This document shows positions 1 through 7,937 of a stretch of DNA of 64,000 bases, piece by piece (positions within the stretch are counted from its first letter, which is position 1; every line of letters starts with the position of its first letter). A program made the translations under genes and the position numbers. This stretch comes from Streptomyces sp. NBC_01264 (GTDB taxonomy: Bacteria; Actinomycetota; Actinomycetes; Streptomycetales; Streptomycetaceae). Under the pieces are notes generated by a model, which saw nothing but the letters and a program-made list of their open reading frames with translations, made no database searches and had not been told where the DNA came from. The DNA lies in contig NZ_JAPEOX010000001.1 in assembly GCF_026340675.1 (NCBI RefSeq), positions 5,704,001-5,768,000 of the forward strand. The letters are read 5' to 3'.

Positions 1-1028
1 ACATCATCGAGCGCAACATCAACTACACCAACGTGTGCGTCACGGCGTGCAAGTTCTGCGCCTTCTACGCGGCCCCCAAGGACGCCAAGAAGGGCTGGTC
101 CCGCGACCTCGAGGACATCCTGCGCCGCTGCGCGGAGACCGTCGAGCTGGGCGGCACGCAGATCATGTTCCAGGGCGGCCACCACCCGGACTACGGCGTC
201 GAGTACTACGAGCACCACTTCTCCGCCATCAAGCAGGCCTACCCGCAGCTGGTCATCCACTCCCTCGGCGCGTCCGAGGTCGAGCACATGGCCCGGATCT
301 CCAAGGTGTCCGCCGAGGAGGCCATCCAGCGCATCCACGCCGCCGGGCTGGACTCCTTCGCGGGCGCCGGCGCCGAGCTGCTCCCCGAGCGGCCGCGCAA
401 GGCGATCGCCCCGCTCAAGGAGTCCGGCGAGCGCTGGCTGGAGATCATGGAGATCGCCCACAAGCTGGGCGTGGAGTCCACCTCCACCATGCTGATGGGC
501 ACCGGCGAGACCAACGCCGAGCGCATCGAGCACATCGCGATGATCCGGGACACGCAGGACCGTACGGGCGGCTTCCGCGCCTTCATCCCGTACACCTACC
601 AGCCCGAGAACAACCGCCTCAAGGGCCGGACCCAGGCGACCGTCTTCGAGTACCTGCGCATGATCGCCATCGCGCGGCTCTTCCTCGACAACGTCGCCCA
701 CATCCAGGGCTCCTGGCTCACCGTGGGCAAGGAGGCGGGCCAGCTCTCCCTGCACTACGGCGCCGACGACCTCGGTTCGATCATGCTGGAGGAGAACGTC
801 GTCTCCTCGGCCGGTGCCAAGCACCGCTCCAACCGCATGGAGATCATCGACCTGATCCGCAAGGCGGGCCGCACCCCGGCCCAGCGCGCCACGACGTACG
901 AGCACCTCCTGGTGCACGACGACCCGGCGAACGACCCGGTCGACGACCGCGTGGTCTCGCACATCTCCTCCACCGCCATCGAGGGCGGCACCGCCCACCC
1001 CGAGCTGAAGCTCATCTCCTCGAACTGA
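1..1028 (+). CDS. mqnC: Cyclic dehypoxanthine futalosine synthase (partial, 5' end missing)
   Basis: This is the C-terminal 341 or so residues of a radical SAM enzyme; the reading frame is already open at base 3, so the start lies outside the window. The radical SAM cysteine signature CxxxCxFC appears at once (bases 36-59, in CVTACKFCAF), preceded by the RNINYTN block typical of MqnC/MqnE. MqnC cyclises dehypoxanthine futalosine in the futalosine route to menaquinone, using a 4Fe-4S cluster and S-adenosylmethionine in the cytoplasm. Homology to MqnC rather than MqnE is my judgement from the FQGGHHPD and GAELLPERPRK stretches. A related gene follows after only 7 bases. Downstream menG, a geranylgeranyl reductase and a polyprenyl synthase belong to the same quinone pathway. 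Confidence 0.93.
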   Translation, partial: IIERNINYTNVCVTACKFCAFYAAPKDAKKGWSRDLEDILRRCAETVELGGTQIMFQGGHHPDYGVEYYEHHFSAIKQAYPQLVIHSLGASEVEHMARISKVSAEEAIQRIHAAGLDSFAGAGAELLPERPRKAIAPLKESGERWLEIMEIAHKLGVESTSTMLMGTGETNAERIEHIAMIRDTQDRTGGFRAFIPYTYQPENNRLKGRTQATVFEYLRMIAIARLFLDNVAHIQGSWLTVGKEAGQLSLHYGADDLGSIMLEENVVSSAGAKHRSNRMEIIDLIRKAGRTPAQRATTYEHLLVHDDPANDPVDDRVVSHISSTAIEGGTAHPELKLISSN

Positions 1029-1035
1029 CGCGCCC

Positions 1036-1698
1036 GTGCTGACGATCCACACCGCCGAACTCCTCGTGACCGGGGCCGTCACCGGACCCGGTGAGGGACC
1101 CGCGCCGCTGCCCGGCGGCGCGGTCCTGGTCGAGGGCGACCGCATCGCCCGGGTGGGCCCGTACGAGGAGCTCGCCGCGGCCTATCCGCACGCGCGCGCC
1201 CGCAGCTGGCCCGGGGTGCTGACCCCGGGGTTGCTGGTGCGCGGCGGCGACGAGCTGCTGGAGCGCACGTACTACCCGGACGACCCCTACGAGATCACCG
1301 AGCTCGGGACCGAACCGATCAGCGGCGCCGAGGCGTTGGCGGACCTGAAGATGACCGAGCCGCGGTGGGGCAACAGCGCGCGGCGCGGCACGCAGAAGCT
1401 GCTCGCCCGCGGGGTCGTCGCCGTGGCCGGCCGCTTCACCAGCCCGGCCGTCCGGACGGCGGTGGTCCGCTCCGGGCTCACCGTCGTCCCGCCCGCCCCC
1501 TACGAGGGACCGGCCTCCCTGGACCCGCTCGCCGGCCGGACCGCCGCCGAGGATGCCTTCCACGGGGTCCTGGAGCCGGGCGCCCCGGCACGGTTCGCGG
1601 TCTTCGCGGTGCCCGGTCCGGCGGAGCTGCTGGTGGAGGGCCCGACGAGCTGCGTGGCCACGGTCATCGGCGGCAGGCTGCTCCACCGCCGTCGCTGA
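1036..1698 (+). CDS. Imidazolonepropionase-like (amidohydrolase-like) protein, probably non-catalytic
   Basis: The 220-residue protein starts with GTG seven bases after mqnC, so it is probably co-transcribed and translationally coupled; I see no strong ribosome site. Its N-terminus (LLVTGAV...AVLVEGDRIARVGP) and C-terminus (EPGAPARFAVFAV...GGRLL) match the split beta-sandwich domain that flanks the barrel of amidohydrolases such as imidazolonepropionase. The barrel itself is mostly missing: the usual PGLVDxHxH metal site is replaced by TPGLLVRGG, and the length is about half that of a real amidohydrolase. A catalytic role of that type is therefore unlikely. The place next to mqnC hints at a role linked to futalosine metabolism, which is only inference. 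The last 35 bases overlap the convergent CPBP gene. Confidence 0.8.
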   Translation: MLTIHTAELLVTGAVTGPGEGPAPLPGGAVLVEGDRIARVGPYEELAAAYPHARARSWPGVLTPGLLVRGGDELLERTYYPDDPYEITELGTEPISGAEALADLKMTEPRWGNSARRGTQKLLARGVVAVAGRFTSPAVRTAVVRSGLTVVPPAPYEGPASLDPLAGRTAAEDAFHGVLEPGAPARFAVFAVPGPAELLVEGPTSCVATVIGGRLLHRRR

Positions 1699-2545
1699 GC
1701 CCGGGGGAGTCCGCCCGGCCGGGGCGGTCCCCGCGGACCAGGAAGACGGCCACGCACGCGAAGACGACCATGAGGATGGTGGCCGTCGAGGCGAGCAGGG
1801 ACCAGCCGCCGGTGTGAGGGGTGACGGCCTCGTCGACACCACCGCTGGAGAAGATGGTCGTTGGGTCCGTGAGGGCGTGGAGGACGATCGCGGACCAGAT
1901 GGTGCCGGTCAGACGCATGACGAGGTACATGCACACGCCGAAGCCGAAGGTGTAGACGACGGTGACGAGCACCGTGCCCACCTTCATCCCGGACAGCACG
2001 TTGGACCCGTGCATGAGGGCGAACAGCAGCGACGAGACCACCATCACGAACCGCTCGGAATGCCCGGCGCCGCGGAGCAGCTCGACCGCGAGGCCGCGCG
2101 TCGCGAGCTCCTCGGCGAGTCCCACGCAGACCCCGAGCAGGGCGATGAGGAGGATCTGCTCCGGCCGCCAGATGCTCCAGTCGGTGGCCGCGGCATGGCC
2201 GACGACGGCGATGAGCGCGAGCGCGGGACCGATCCACATCCAGGGCCGGCCCACGGCCGTCCGCCTGGCGAAGACCGAGCGGAGCCGGCCGATGGCGGCC
2301 GAGAAGCCGAGGAGGGTCACGGCGCCGATCGCGATCGGCAGCACGAGGGCGAAGAAGATGCTCGCGCCCGTCGCCAGTACGTCGTCCTGGTCCACCTCGT
2401 CGCCGAAGACGGCGCCGATGGCGCGCCCGACCAGCAGGTAGTACGCCAGATACCCGGCGATCACCAGGACGGCCTTCCCCAGGGTCGGCCGATCGAAGAA
2501 ACCCCTCCGGGACGTGACCGGGCCGTCGTCCACCGGATGCGCCAT
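1664..2545 (-). CDS. CPBP family intramembrane protease
   Basis: The 293-residue integral membrane protein has about eight hydrophobic segments. It carries the CPBP (Rce1/Abi) motifs: an EE(x3)R block in AEELATRG, then LLFALMHGSN with the metal-binding His, then a later hydrophobic helix with an Asn/His position. These proteins are glutamic-type intramembrane proteases, with roles ranging from prenyl-protein processing to bacteriocin immunity; the substrate here cannot be read from the sequence. I chose the ATG at 2545 (MAHPVDDG) because a promoter-like AT-rich stretch lies just upstream, and longer starts would run through that stretch. The gene is divergent from menG and its 3' end overlaps the preceding plus-strand gene by 35 bases. 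Confidence 0.85.
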   Translation of the reverse strand: MAHPVDDGPVTSRRGFFDRPTLGKAVLVIAGYLAYYLLVGRAIGAVFGDEVDQDDVLATGASIFFALVLPIAIGAVTLLGFSAAIGRLRSVFARRTAVGRPWMWIGPALALIAVVGHAAATDWSIWRPEQILLIALLGVCVGLAEELATRGLAVELLRGAGHSERFVMVVSSLLFALMHGSNVLSGMKVGTVLVTVVYTFGFGVCMYLVMRLTGTIWSAIVLHALTDPTTIFSSGGVDEAVTPHTGGWSLLASTATILMVVFACVAVFLVRGDRPGRADSPGLSDGGGAACRR

Positions 2546-2559
2546 GACGGACCAACCTA

Positions 2560-2587
2560 TCTCTACTCTTTTAGGGCTATCGAACAA
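2560..2587 (-). promoter_or_regulatory. Candidate promoter of the CPBP protease gene
   Basis: On the minus strand a TTGTTC (bases 2587-2582) is followed after 16 bases by TAGAGA (2565-2560). The stretch is strikingly AT-rich for this genome. The predicted start of transcription would fall about 8 bases before the chosen ATG, giving a very short leader. Confidence 0.35.
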
Positions 2588-2739
2588 TAAGCCATGGAAC
2601 CTCCCCTGATGGGTCAATGCGGGCGGCCGGGTGCGGTCCACGGGGGCCTGCGAGAATGGCGGGGCGGTCCGCAGGACCCTGCCGAACCGTTCGCCGGACC
2701 ATTCGCACCATTCGCACCGCACCCGAGGGGCCCACGCCA

Positions 2740-3435
2740 GTGACATCAGCTTCCCTGGACAAGCAGCCGCACGAAGTCGCGTCCATGTTCGACGGCGTGG
2801 CGGCGAACTACGACCTCACCAACGACGTCCTCTCCCTCGGGCAGGCCCGCCTGTGGCGCAAGGAGGTCGCCAAGGCGGTCGGCGCGCGCCCCGGGCAGCT
2901 GGTCCTCGACCTGGCCGCCGGCACGGCCACCTCCTCGCTGCCCTTCGCGGCGACCGGCGCGTACGTCGTGCCCTGCGACTTCTCCCTCGGCATGCTCCGC
3001 GAAGGCAAGAAGCGCAACCCCTGGCTCCCGCTGACGGCGGGCGACGCGACGAAGCTCCCCTTCAAGGACGACGCCTTCGACACCGTCACCATCTCCTTCG
3101 GCCTGCGCAACGTCCAGGACACCGACGCCGCCCTGCGCGAGCTGTACCGGGTCACGAAGCCCGGCGGCCAGGTCGTGATCTGCGAGTTCTCGCAGCCCAC
3201 CTGGGCCCCCTTCCGGACCGTGTACACCGAGTACCTGATGCGCGCGATGCCGCCGGTGGCCCGCGCGGTCTCCTCCAACCCCGACGCGTACGTCTACCTC
3301 GCCGACTCCATCCGCGCCTGGCCCGACCAGCCGGCGCTGGCCGGGCTGCTGCAGAAGGCCGGCTGGTCCAAGGTGGCCTGGCGCAACCTGAGCGGCGGCA
3401 TCGTGGCCCTGCACCGCGGCACCAAGCACGCGTAG
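2740..3435 (+). CDS. menG: Demethylmenaquinone methyltransferase
   Basis: This 231-residue cytoplasmic methyltransferase belongs to the UbiE/MenG family and adds the last methyl group to demethylmenaquinone using S-adenosylmethionine. The SAM-binding motif I is seen at residues 55-64 ([10 protein letters not shown]), and family blocks [29 protein letters not shown] and FGLRNV(Q)D follow in the expected order. The start is GTG at 2740 ([10 protein letters not shown]), with GAGGGG about 9 bases upstream; the open frame continues further up but shows no family similarity. The length is normal. It lies divergent from the CPBP gene and 15 bases before glutaminase. Together with mqnC it completes the head-group part of menaquinone synthesis. 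Confidence 0.95.
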   Translation: MTSASLDKQPHEVASMFDGVAANYDLTNDVLSLGQARLWRKEVAKAVGARPGQLVLDLAAGTATSSLPFAATGAYVVPCDFSLGMLREGKKRNPWLPLTAGDATKLPFKDDAFDTVTISFGLRNVQDTDAALRELYRVTKPGGQVVICEFSQPTWAPFRTVYTEYLMRAMPPVARAVSSNPDAYVYLADSIRAWPDQPALAGLLQKAGWSKVAWRNLSGGIVALHRGTKHA

Positions 3436-3450
3436 TACGGGGCCGCGGAG

Positions 3451-4362
3451 ATGGACTACCAGGCCCTGCTGGAGCAGGTCGCCACCGACATCGCCCCGCT
3501 GATCGGCAGCGGCGCCACCGCCGAATACATCCCGGCGCTGGCGTCCGTGGACCCCCGGCAGTTCGGGATGGCCATCGCCGACCTCGACGGCAACGTGTTC
3601 GGAGTGGGGGACTGGCAGACCCCCTTCTCCGCCCAGTCCATCACCAAGGTCTTCGCACTGGCCCTCGCGCTCGCCGAGGGCGGCGACAGCCTGTGGGAGC
3701 GGGTGGGCCGGGAACCCTCCGGCAACCCCTTCAACTCCCTCGTGCAGCTGGAGTACGAGAACGGCATCCCGCGCAACCCCTTCATCAACGCGGGCGCGCT
3801 CGTCGTCACCGACCGGCTCCAGACGCTGACGGGCGACGCGAGCAGCGAACTGCTGCGCTTCCTCCGGGAGGAGAGCCAGAACCCGGAGGTCACCTTCGAC
3901 GCGGAGGTCGCCGCCTCCGAACAGGAACACGGGGACCGGAACGCGGCCCTGGCCCACTTCATGGCCGCCTACGGGAACATCGACAACCCGGTGCCGATGC
4001 TGCTGGAGCACTACTTCTGGCAGTGCTCCATCGAGATGAGCTGCGCCGACCTGGCCCGCGCCGGCCGCTTCCTGGCCCGGCACGGGCTGCGCGCGGACGG
4101 CTCGCGCCTCCTGACGCGCAGCGAGGCGAAGCAGGTCAACGCGGTGATGCTGACCTGTGGGACGTACGACGCGGCGGGGGAGTTCGCCTACCGGGTGGGG
4201 CTGCCCGGAAAGAGCGGCGTCGGCGGGGGCATCGTGGCGGTCGTGCCGGGCGCGTGCACGCTGGCCGCGTGGAGCCCCGGCCTGGACCCCCAGGGCAACT
4301 CCGTCGCCGCGGTGGCCGCCCTGGACCGCTTCACGACCCTGACGGGCCTGAGCGTGTTCTAG
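3451..4362 (+). CDS. glsA: Glutaminase
   Basis: The 303-residue serine-dependent glutaminase converts L-glutamine to glutamate and ammonia. The serine beta-lactamase-like catalytic motif S63-I-T-K66 is present in FSAQSITKVFAL. Other family blocks are NPFNSLVQLEYENGIPRNP, INAGALV and a C-terminal KSGVGGGI segment. The length is standard for the short bacterial form without STAS or ankyrin additions. ATG at 3451 follows menG by 15 bases, so it may share its transcript, though no functional link is evident. A hairpin and a copy of the dispersed repeat lie just downstream. Confidence 0.95.
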   Translation: MDYQALLEQVATDIAPLIGSGATAEYIPALASVDPRQFGMAIADLDGNVFGVGDWQTPFSAQSITKVFALALALAEGGDSLWERVGREPSGNPFNSLVQLEYENGIPRNPFINAGALVVTDRLQTLTGDASSELLRFLREESQNPEVTFDAEVAASEQEHGDRNAALAHFMAAYGNIDNPVPMLLEHYFWQCSIEMSCADLARAGRFLARHGLRADGSRLLTRSEAKQVNAVMLTCGTYDAAGEFAYRVGLPGKSGVGGGIVAVVPGACTLAAWSPGLDPQGNSVAAVAALDRFTTLTGLSVF

Positions 4363-4382
4363 CCCCTCCTTCACGCGCCGGA

Positions 4383-4411
4383 CTCCGCCCGGACCCGTTC
4401 CCGGGGCGGAG
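4383..4411 (+). terminator. Hairpin downstream of glutaminase
   Basis: An 8-bp stem CTCCGCCC / GGGCGGAG encloses 13 bases, 21 bases after the glsA stop codon. No U-tract follows, as is usual in streptomycetes. Confidence 0.45.
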
Positions 4412-4420
4412 CCCCAGGGG

Positions 4421-4516
4421 CTTTCAGCCCGTCCGGCGTTTGAGGACCGGGGTCCGGGCAGCGCCCGGGGAACGGCGGAAGGGCGGGTAGGGGAACTCCG
4501 CCCCGCGCAGCGGGAC
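4421..4516 (+). repeat. Dispersed intergenic repeat, copy A
   Basis: The stretch contains the shared blocks CCGGCGTTTGAGG (from 4433), GGGGTCCGGGCAGCGCCCGG, GGGCGGGTAGGGGAACTCCG and CCCCGCGCAGCGG in this order. The same blocks recur near 28.4, 32.0, 32.44 and 55.4 kb. It sits between convergent genes and codes for nothing visible. Confidence 0.7.
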
Positions 4517-4529
4517 AGCCGTAGCGGGG

Positions 4530-5060
4530 TCAGCCCGGCTGGAGGGTCAGGGCGTAGCGGCGGGAGATGCGGGGGCCGCCCGGCACGGGGGAGCGGTCCT
4601 GCAGGGTCATGCCCAGCCGCTCCGCCACCGCGATCGAGCGGACATTCGCATCGTCGATCATCGCCACAACATCCGGCACCCCAGCCCCCCGCACCCGCTC
4701 CAGCGTCGCCAGCGCAGCCGCGTACGCGTACCCCCGCCCCCATGCGGAGCGCCCGAGCCGCCACCCGATCTCGATCTCCCCGACCGGCCCCCACCCCTTC
4801 GACTCCGGCCACGGCTGCGCCCCGGTGAAACCGAGCACCTCCCCGTCCGCGTCCAGCAGGGTCCACAGGCAGAAGCCGAGGCGCGCGTCGTGCATCCGCT
4901 GCCGGGCGGTGATCTCCTCGTAGAAGGAGAGCTCGGCGGGGCCGCCGAGGAACTCCATGACGTCGGGGTCGTGGAAGACCCGGTGCCAGGCGTGCGCGTC
5001 CTCGTCCGTGGGCACACGGAGCTGGACGACGGGGAGCGGCCGGGTCGGCGAGGTGGTCAC
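4530..5060 (-). CDS. GNAT family N-acetyltransferase
   Basis: This 176-residue enzyme has the Gcn5-related fold in the RimJ/RimL-like branch (Acetyltransf_3 type). It shows VVQLRVPTDEDAHAW at the N-terminus, the IEIGWRLGRSAWGRGYA acetyl-CoA-binding motif with the R/QxxGxG/A pattern, and IDDANVRSIAVAERLGM near the C-terminus. It would transfer an acetyl group to an unknown amine substrate. I chose the GTG at 5060 (VTTSPTRPL). Longer starts at 5099 or 5129 would lie in or upstream of a good promoter match, and the extra residues do not resemble the family. The gene is divergent from the flavoprotein gene at 5158. Confidence 0.87.
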   Translation of the reverse strand: MTTSPTRPLPVVQLRVPTDEDAHAWHRVFHDPDVMEFLGGPAELSFYEEITARQRMHDARLGFCLWTLLDADGEVLGFTGAQPWPESKGWGPVGEIEIGWRLGRSAWGRGYAYAAALATLERVRGAGVPDVVAMIDDANVRSIAVAERLGMTLQDRSPVPGGPRISRRYALTLQPG

Positions 5061-5094
5061 AGGGGGCAGCCCTTCGGATCGCGATCTCTCTCGC

Positions 5095-5122
5095 TGCATA
5101 GACTGCACAGGTCTTGTGCCAA
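5095..5122 (-). promoter_or_regulatory. Candidate promoter of the GNAT gene; TAGACT on the other strand
   Basis: On the minus strand TTGGCA (5122-5117) and TATGCA (5100-5095) are separated by 16 bases, a close match to the housekeeping pattern. On the plus strand a TAGACT -10-like box (5099-5104) overlaps it and could serve the divergent reductase gene. The arrangement would make the two promoters mutually exclusive. Confidence 0.35.
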
Positions 5123-5157
5123 TGGGCACCCTTTATCGAGCCTTCGGGAGACCCGCC

Positions 5158-6441
5158 GTGACCGAGCCCCTCTCCGAGCACTCCGCGGACGTGATCGTCG
5201 TCGGGGCCGGGCCCGCCGGCTCGACCACTGCTTATTACCTGGCCAAGGCCGGACTTGACGTCCTGCTCCTGGAGAAGACCGCGTTCCCCCGCGAGAAGGT
5301 CTGCGGCGACGGCCTGACCCCGCGCGCCACCAAGCAGCTGGTGTCGATGGGCATCGACATCTCCGAAGAGGCCGGCTGGCTGCGCAACAAGGGCCTGCGC
5401 ATCATCGGCGGCGGCCAGCGGCTCCAGCTGGACTGGCCGGAGCTGGCCTCCTTCCCCGACTACGGACTCGTCCGCAAGCGCGACGACTTCGACGAGACCC
5501 TGGCCCGCCAGGCCCAGAAGGCGGGCGCCCGCCTCTACGAGCGCTGCAACGTCGGCGAGCCCGTACGCGATCCCCGTACCGGCCACATCACCGGCGTGAC
5601 GGCGAAGCTCGGTGAGGAGAAGACCCCGGTCACCTTCAGCGCCCCGCTCGTGGTCGCGGCCGACGGCAACTCCTCCCGGCTCTCCCTGGCCATGGGCCTG
5701 CACCGCCGCGAGGACCGCCCGATGGGCGTGGCCGTACGCACCTACTTCACCTCCCCGCGCCACGACGACGACTACCTGGAGTCCTGGCTGGAGCTCTGGG
5801 ACCGGCGCGGCGCCGAGGACCGGCTGCTGCCCGGCTACGGCTGGATCTTCGGCATGGGCGACGGCACCTCCAACGTCGGCCTCGGCATCCTCAACTCCTC
5901 CTCCGCCTTCAAGGAGCTGGACTGGCGCGAGGTCCTCAAGGCCTGGTGCGCCTCGATGCCGGAGGACTGGGGCTACACCCCCGACAACATGACGCAGCCC
6001 ATCCGCGGCGCGGCCCTGCCGATGGCCTTCAACCGCCAGCCGCACTACACCAAGGGGCTGCTGCTCGTCGGTGACGCGGGCGGGCTCGTCAACCCGTTCA
6101 ACGGCGAGGGCATCGCCTACGCGATGGAGTCGGGCCAGATCGCCGCCGACGTCATCGTCCAGGCGCACTCCCGCGCCACCCCGGCCCTGCGCGAACTGAC
6201 CCTGCACAGCTACCCGAAGGTCCTGAAGGAGACCTACGGCGGCTACTACACCCTGGGCCGCGCCTTCGTGAAGCTCATCGGCAACCCGAAGATCATGAAG
6301 GTCGCCGCCCAGCGCGGCCTGAGCCACCCGGTGCTGATGAAGTTCACCCTGAAGATGCTGGCCAACCTCACCGACCCGACGGGCGGCGACGCGATGGACC
6401 GCGTCATCAACGGCCTTTCGAAGGTCGCCCCCAAGGCCTGA
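5158..6441 (+). CDS. Geranylgeranyl reductase family flavoprotein, MenJ candidate
   Basis: The 427-residue FAD enzyme begins with a Rossmann motif at G16-G21 (VVGAGPAGSTTAYYLAK), followed by REKVCGDGLTPRA. The second FAD motif is LLVGDAGGLVNPFNGEGI, characteristic of the geranylgeranyl reductase family. Such enzymes saturate isoprenoid double bonds; in mycobacteria MenJ reduces the second isoprene of menaquinone. The nearby menG and polyprenyl synthase genes make a menaquinone role likely here, but that is inference. The start is GTG at 5158 with GGGAG seven bases upstream; the open frame extends to 4957 without family similarity. Its last 35 bases overlap the next minus-strand gene. Confidence 0.9.
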   Translation: MTEPLSEHSADVIVVGAGPAGSTTAYYLAKAGLDVLLLEKTAFPREKVCGDGLTPRATKQLVSMGIDISEEAGWLRNKGLRIIGGGQRLQLDWPELASFPDYGLVRKRDDFDETLARQAQKAGARLYERCNVGEPVRDPRTGHITGVTAKLGEEKTPVTFSAPLVVAADGNSSRLSLAMGLHRREDRPMGVAVRTYFTSPRHDDDYLESWLELWDRRGAEDRLLPGYGWIFGMGDGTSNVGLGILNSSSAFKELDWREVLKAWCASMPEDWGYTPDNMTQPIRGAALPMAFNRQPHYTKGLLLVGDAGGLVNPFNGEGIAYAMESGQIAADVIVQAHSRATPALRELTLHSYPKVLKETYGGYYTLGRAFVKLIGNPKIMKVAAQRGLSHPVLMKFTLKMLANLTDPTGGDAMDRVINGLSKVAPKA

Positions 6442-6745
6442 CCCTGGCCCTGGCCCTGGCCCGCGGGACCCCGTACGGGGTCCCGTCCGGGGTGTCCCCG
6501 GCAGGTGGGGGCGGGGCGTGGACCCGGCGGACGCAGCGGGCCAGGAGGGCCAGGCCGCAGAGGATCAGGGTGCCCGAGGCCGTCCACTCCAGGGTGAGCT
6601 CGAGCGGGGAGCCCGGCTTCTGCCAGGGGCGGGTGGTGGTCAGGAGCCAGCCGCCGAGGGACAGCATGCCGAGCCCGGCGGCGGCCGGGGCGGCATCGGG
6701 ACCGGATCCGGGGCCGGGGGGTTCGTCGGACGGACTGGTCGTCAC
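6407..6745 (-). CDS. Small two-helix membrane protein of unknown function
   Basis: The 112-residue protein starts with GTG at 6745 behind AGGAAG. It has a Pro/Gly/Ala-rich N-terminus, then two hydrophobic helices (around GLGMLSLGGWLLTT and LILCGLALLARCV), then an Arg-rich cytoplasmic tail. Codon third positions are strongly G/C, as in its neighbours, which supports real coding. The tail runs through a hairpin at 6464-6485 and tandem CCCTGG units, and ends inside the convergent reductase gene, so its C-terminus may not be conserved. I do not recognise the family. Confidence 0.6.
   Translation of the reverse strand: MTTSPSDEPPGPGSGPDAAPAAAGLGMLSLGGWLLTTTRPWQKPGSPLELTLEWTASGTLILCGLALLARCVRRVHAPPPPAGDTPDGTPYGVPRARARARVRPWGRPSKGR
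6464..6485. terminator. Perfect hairpin after the reductase gene
   Basis: CGGGACCCC-GTAC-GGGGTCCCG forms a 9-bp perfect stem with a self-complementary loop, 23 bases after the reductase stop codon. It is preceded by three tandem CCCTGG units. It lies inside the C-terminal codons of the opposing small gene. Confidence 0.55.
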
Positions 6746-6934
6746 GGATCACCACTTCCTGGGGCGACTCGGGCGCGCCCGCCCCGGCCATCTTGGCAGG
6801 ATCCCGCCCGCTCGGCACGGGGCGACCGCCAGACGGGACGGGCGGACAAGTTGGTTTCCAGGCAGGAAGTTTGGCTGACCAGCAGGCGAGAAGGGCCTTG
6901 TCCCAGGTCACCCCGGACTGTTCAATTTCCGAGC

Positions 6935-7924
6935 GTGAACAGGTCTTCCGTCATACGCTCCCGTCCGCTCCGCCGCCCCGCCCTCCCGGCCGCCGTCCTG
7001 CTGGCGCTGGTCCTGGCCGGCTGCTCGGATCCGGACGGCGGCAGCGCGCACGGGGAGCCGGAACTGGGCGAGGTGGCCGTCGCCCCCGCCACCGCCTCGA
7101 TCTCGCTGCCCCTGGACGCGTACACGGACACCGACGCCGAGACGGTCCGCATGGGGCAGGTGCAGCAGCGGCTGCTCTCCCGGTGCATGGCCCGGTACGG
7201 GTTCCCGTACGAGGAGGTCATGCCCTCCGGCCAGGCCGGCGCCCAGGGGCCCGAGGGGCGGCACCGGGCGCTCTTCGGGGCGGCCGACGCGGAGTTCGCG
7301 GCGGCCCACGGCTACGACACCACCGCGGGCAAGGGGCGGCCGGTCAAGCCCCCGGCCGCACCGCTGAGCGAGAGCGCCACCCTGGTCATGCACGGCGAAC
7401 GGCCGGGCGGGGCGCAGGGCGCCGCGCAGCCCCCGGACGCCGCGAGCGAGGAGGAGGCCGCGCAGGTGGACAGCGGCATCGACGTCGGGGGTCAGAAGGT
7501 GCCGCCCGGCGGCTGCATCCGGGAGGCGTACCGCAGGCTGTACGCGCCGACGAAGGACAGCGTGGACCTGCTGTTCCCGTTCGGCCTGGCCTCGGAGGCG
7601 CACGAACGCTCCAAGGGGGACTCGCGGGTGACCGAGGTGCTGAAGAACTGGTCCGCGTGCATGGAGAAGTCGGGGTACACCGGCCTGAAGGATCCCTACG
7701 AGGTCGTCCAGAAGCTCGGCCTGGAAGCCGATCTGGGCGGTCCGAAGGCCGTCACCGCGGCCAAGGCCGACGTCGCCTGCAAGCGCGAGGTGAACCTCGT
7801 CGGCGTCTGGGCGGCGGTGGAGAAGGCGTACCAGCAGCGGCTGGTGGAGGAGCAGGCCGAGACCCTCGCGCTGTACAAGAAGCAGCGCGAGGCCCGCTAC
7901 AAGCTGGCGGCGGGGATCGTCTGA
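6935..7924 (+). CDS. Secreted lipoprotein with CMxxxG motifs (family unknown)
   Basis: The 329-residue protein starts at GTG 6935 and has an Arg-rich n-region, a hydrophobic segment and a lipobox LAGC with Cys30, so it should be anchored to the outer face of the membrane. Two CM-x-x-x-G motifs (CMARYGFPY and CMEKSGYTG) lie in the mature part with further lone cysteines (GGCIREAY, VACKREVN), suggesting disulfides. The C-terminal third is charged and probably helical (VEKAYQQRLVEEQAETL). The longer frame back to 6518 is non-coding by comparison. The opposing gene at 7938 encodes a shorter relative. No enzymatic motif is visible, so function is unknown. Confidence 0.82.
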   Translation: MNRSSVIRSRPLRRPALPAAVLLALVLAGCSDPDGGSAHGEPELGEVAVAPATASISLPLDAYTDTDAETVRMGQVQQRLLSRCMARYGFPYEEVMPSGQAGAQGPEGRHRALFGAADAEFAAAHGYDTTAGKGRPVKPPAAPLSESATLVMHGERPGGAQGAAQPPDAASEEEAAQVDSGIDVGGQKVPPGGCIREAYRRLYAPTKDSVDLLFPFGLASEAHERSKGDSRVTEVLKNWSACMEKSGYTGLKDPYEVVQKLGLEADLGGPKAVTAAKADVACKREVNLVGVWAAVEKAYQQRLVEEQAETLALYKKQREARYKLAAGIV

Positions 7925-7937
7925 GCCGCGGCGCCGG

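Noticed and set aside
2746..6327. A 1193-residue open frame on the minus strand across menG, glsA and the reductase gene
   Set aside because: It is antisense to three well-supported genes, is low-complexity in composition and has no recognisable domain; high G+C removes stop codons.
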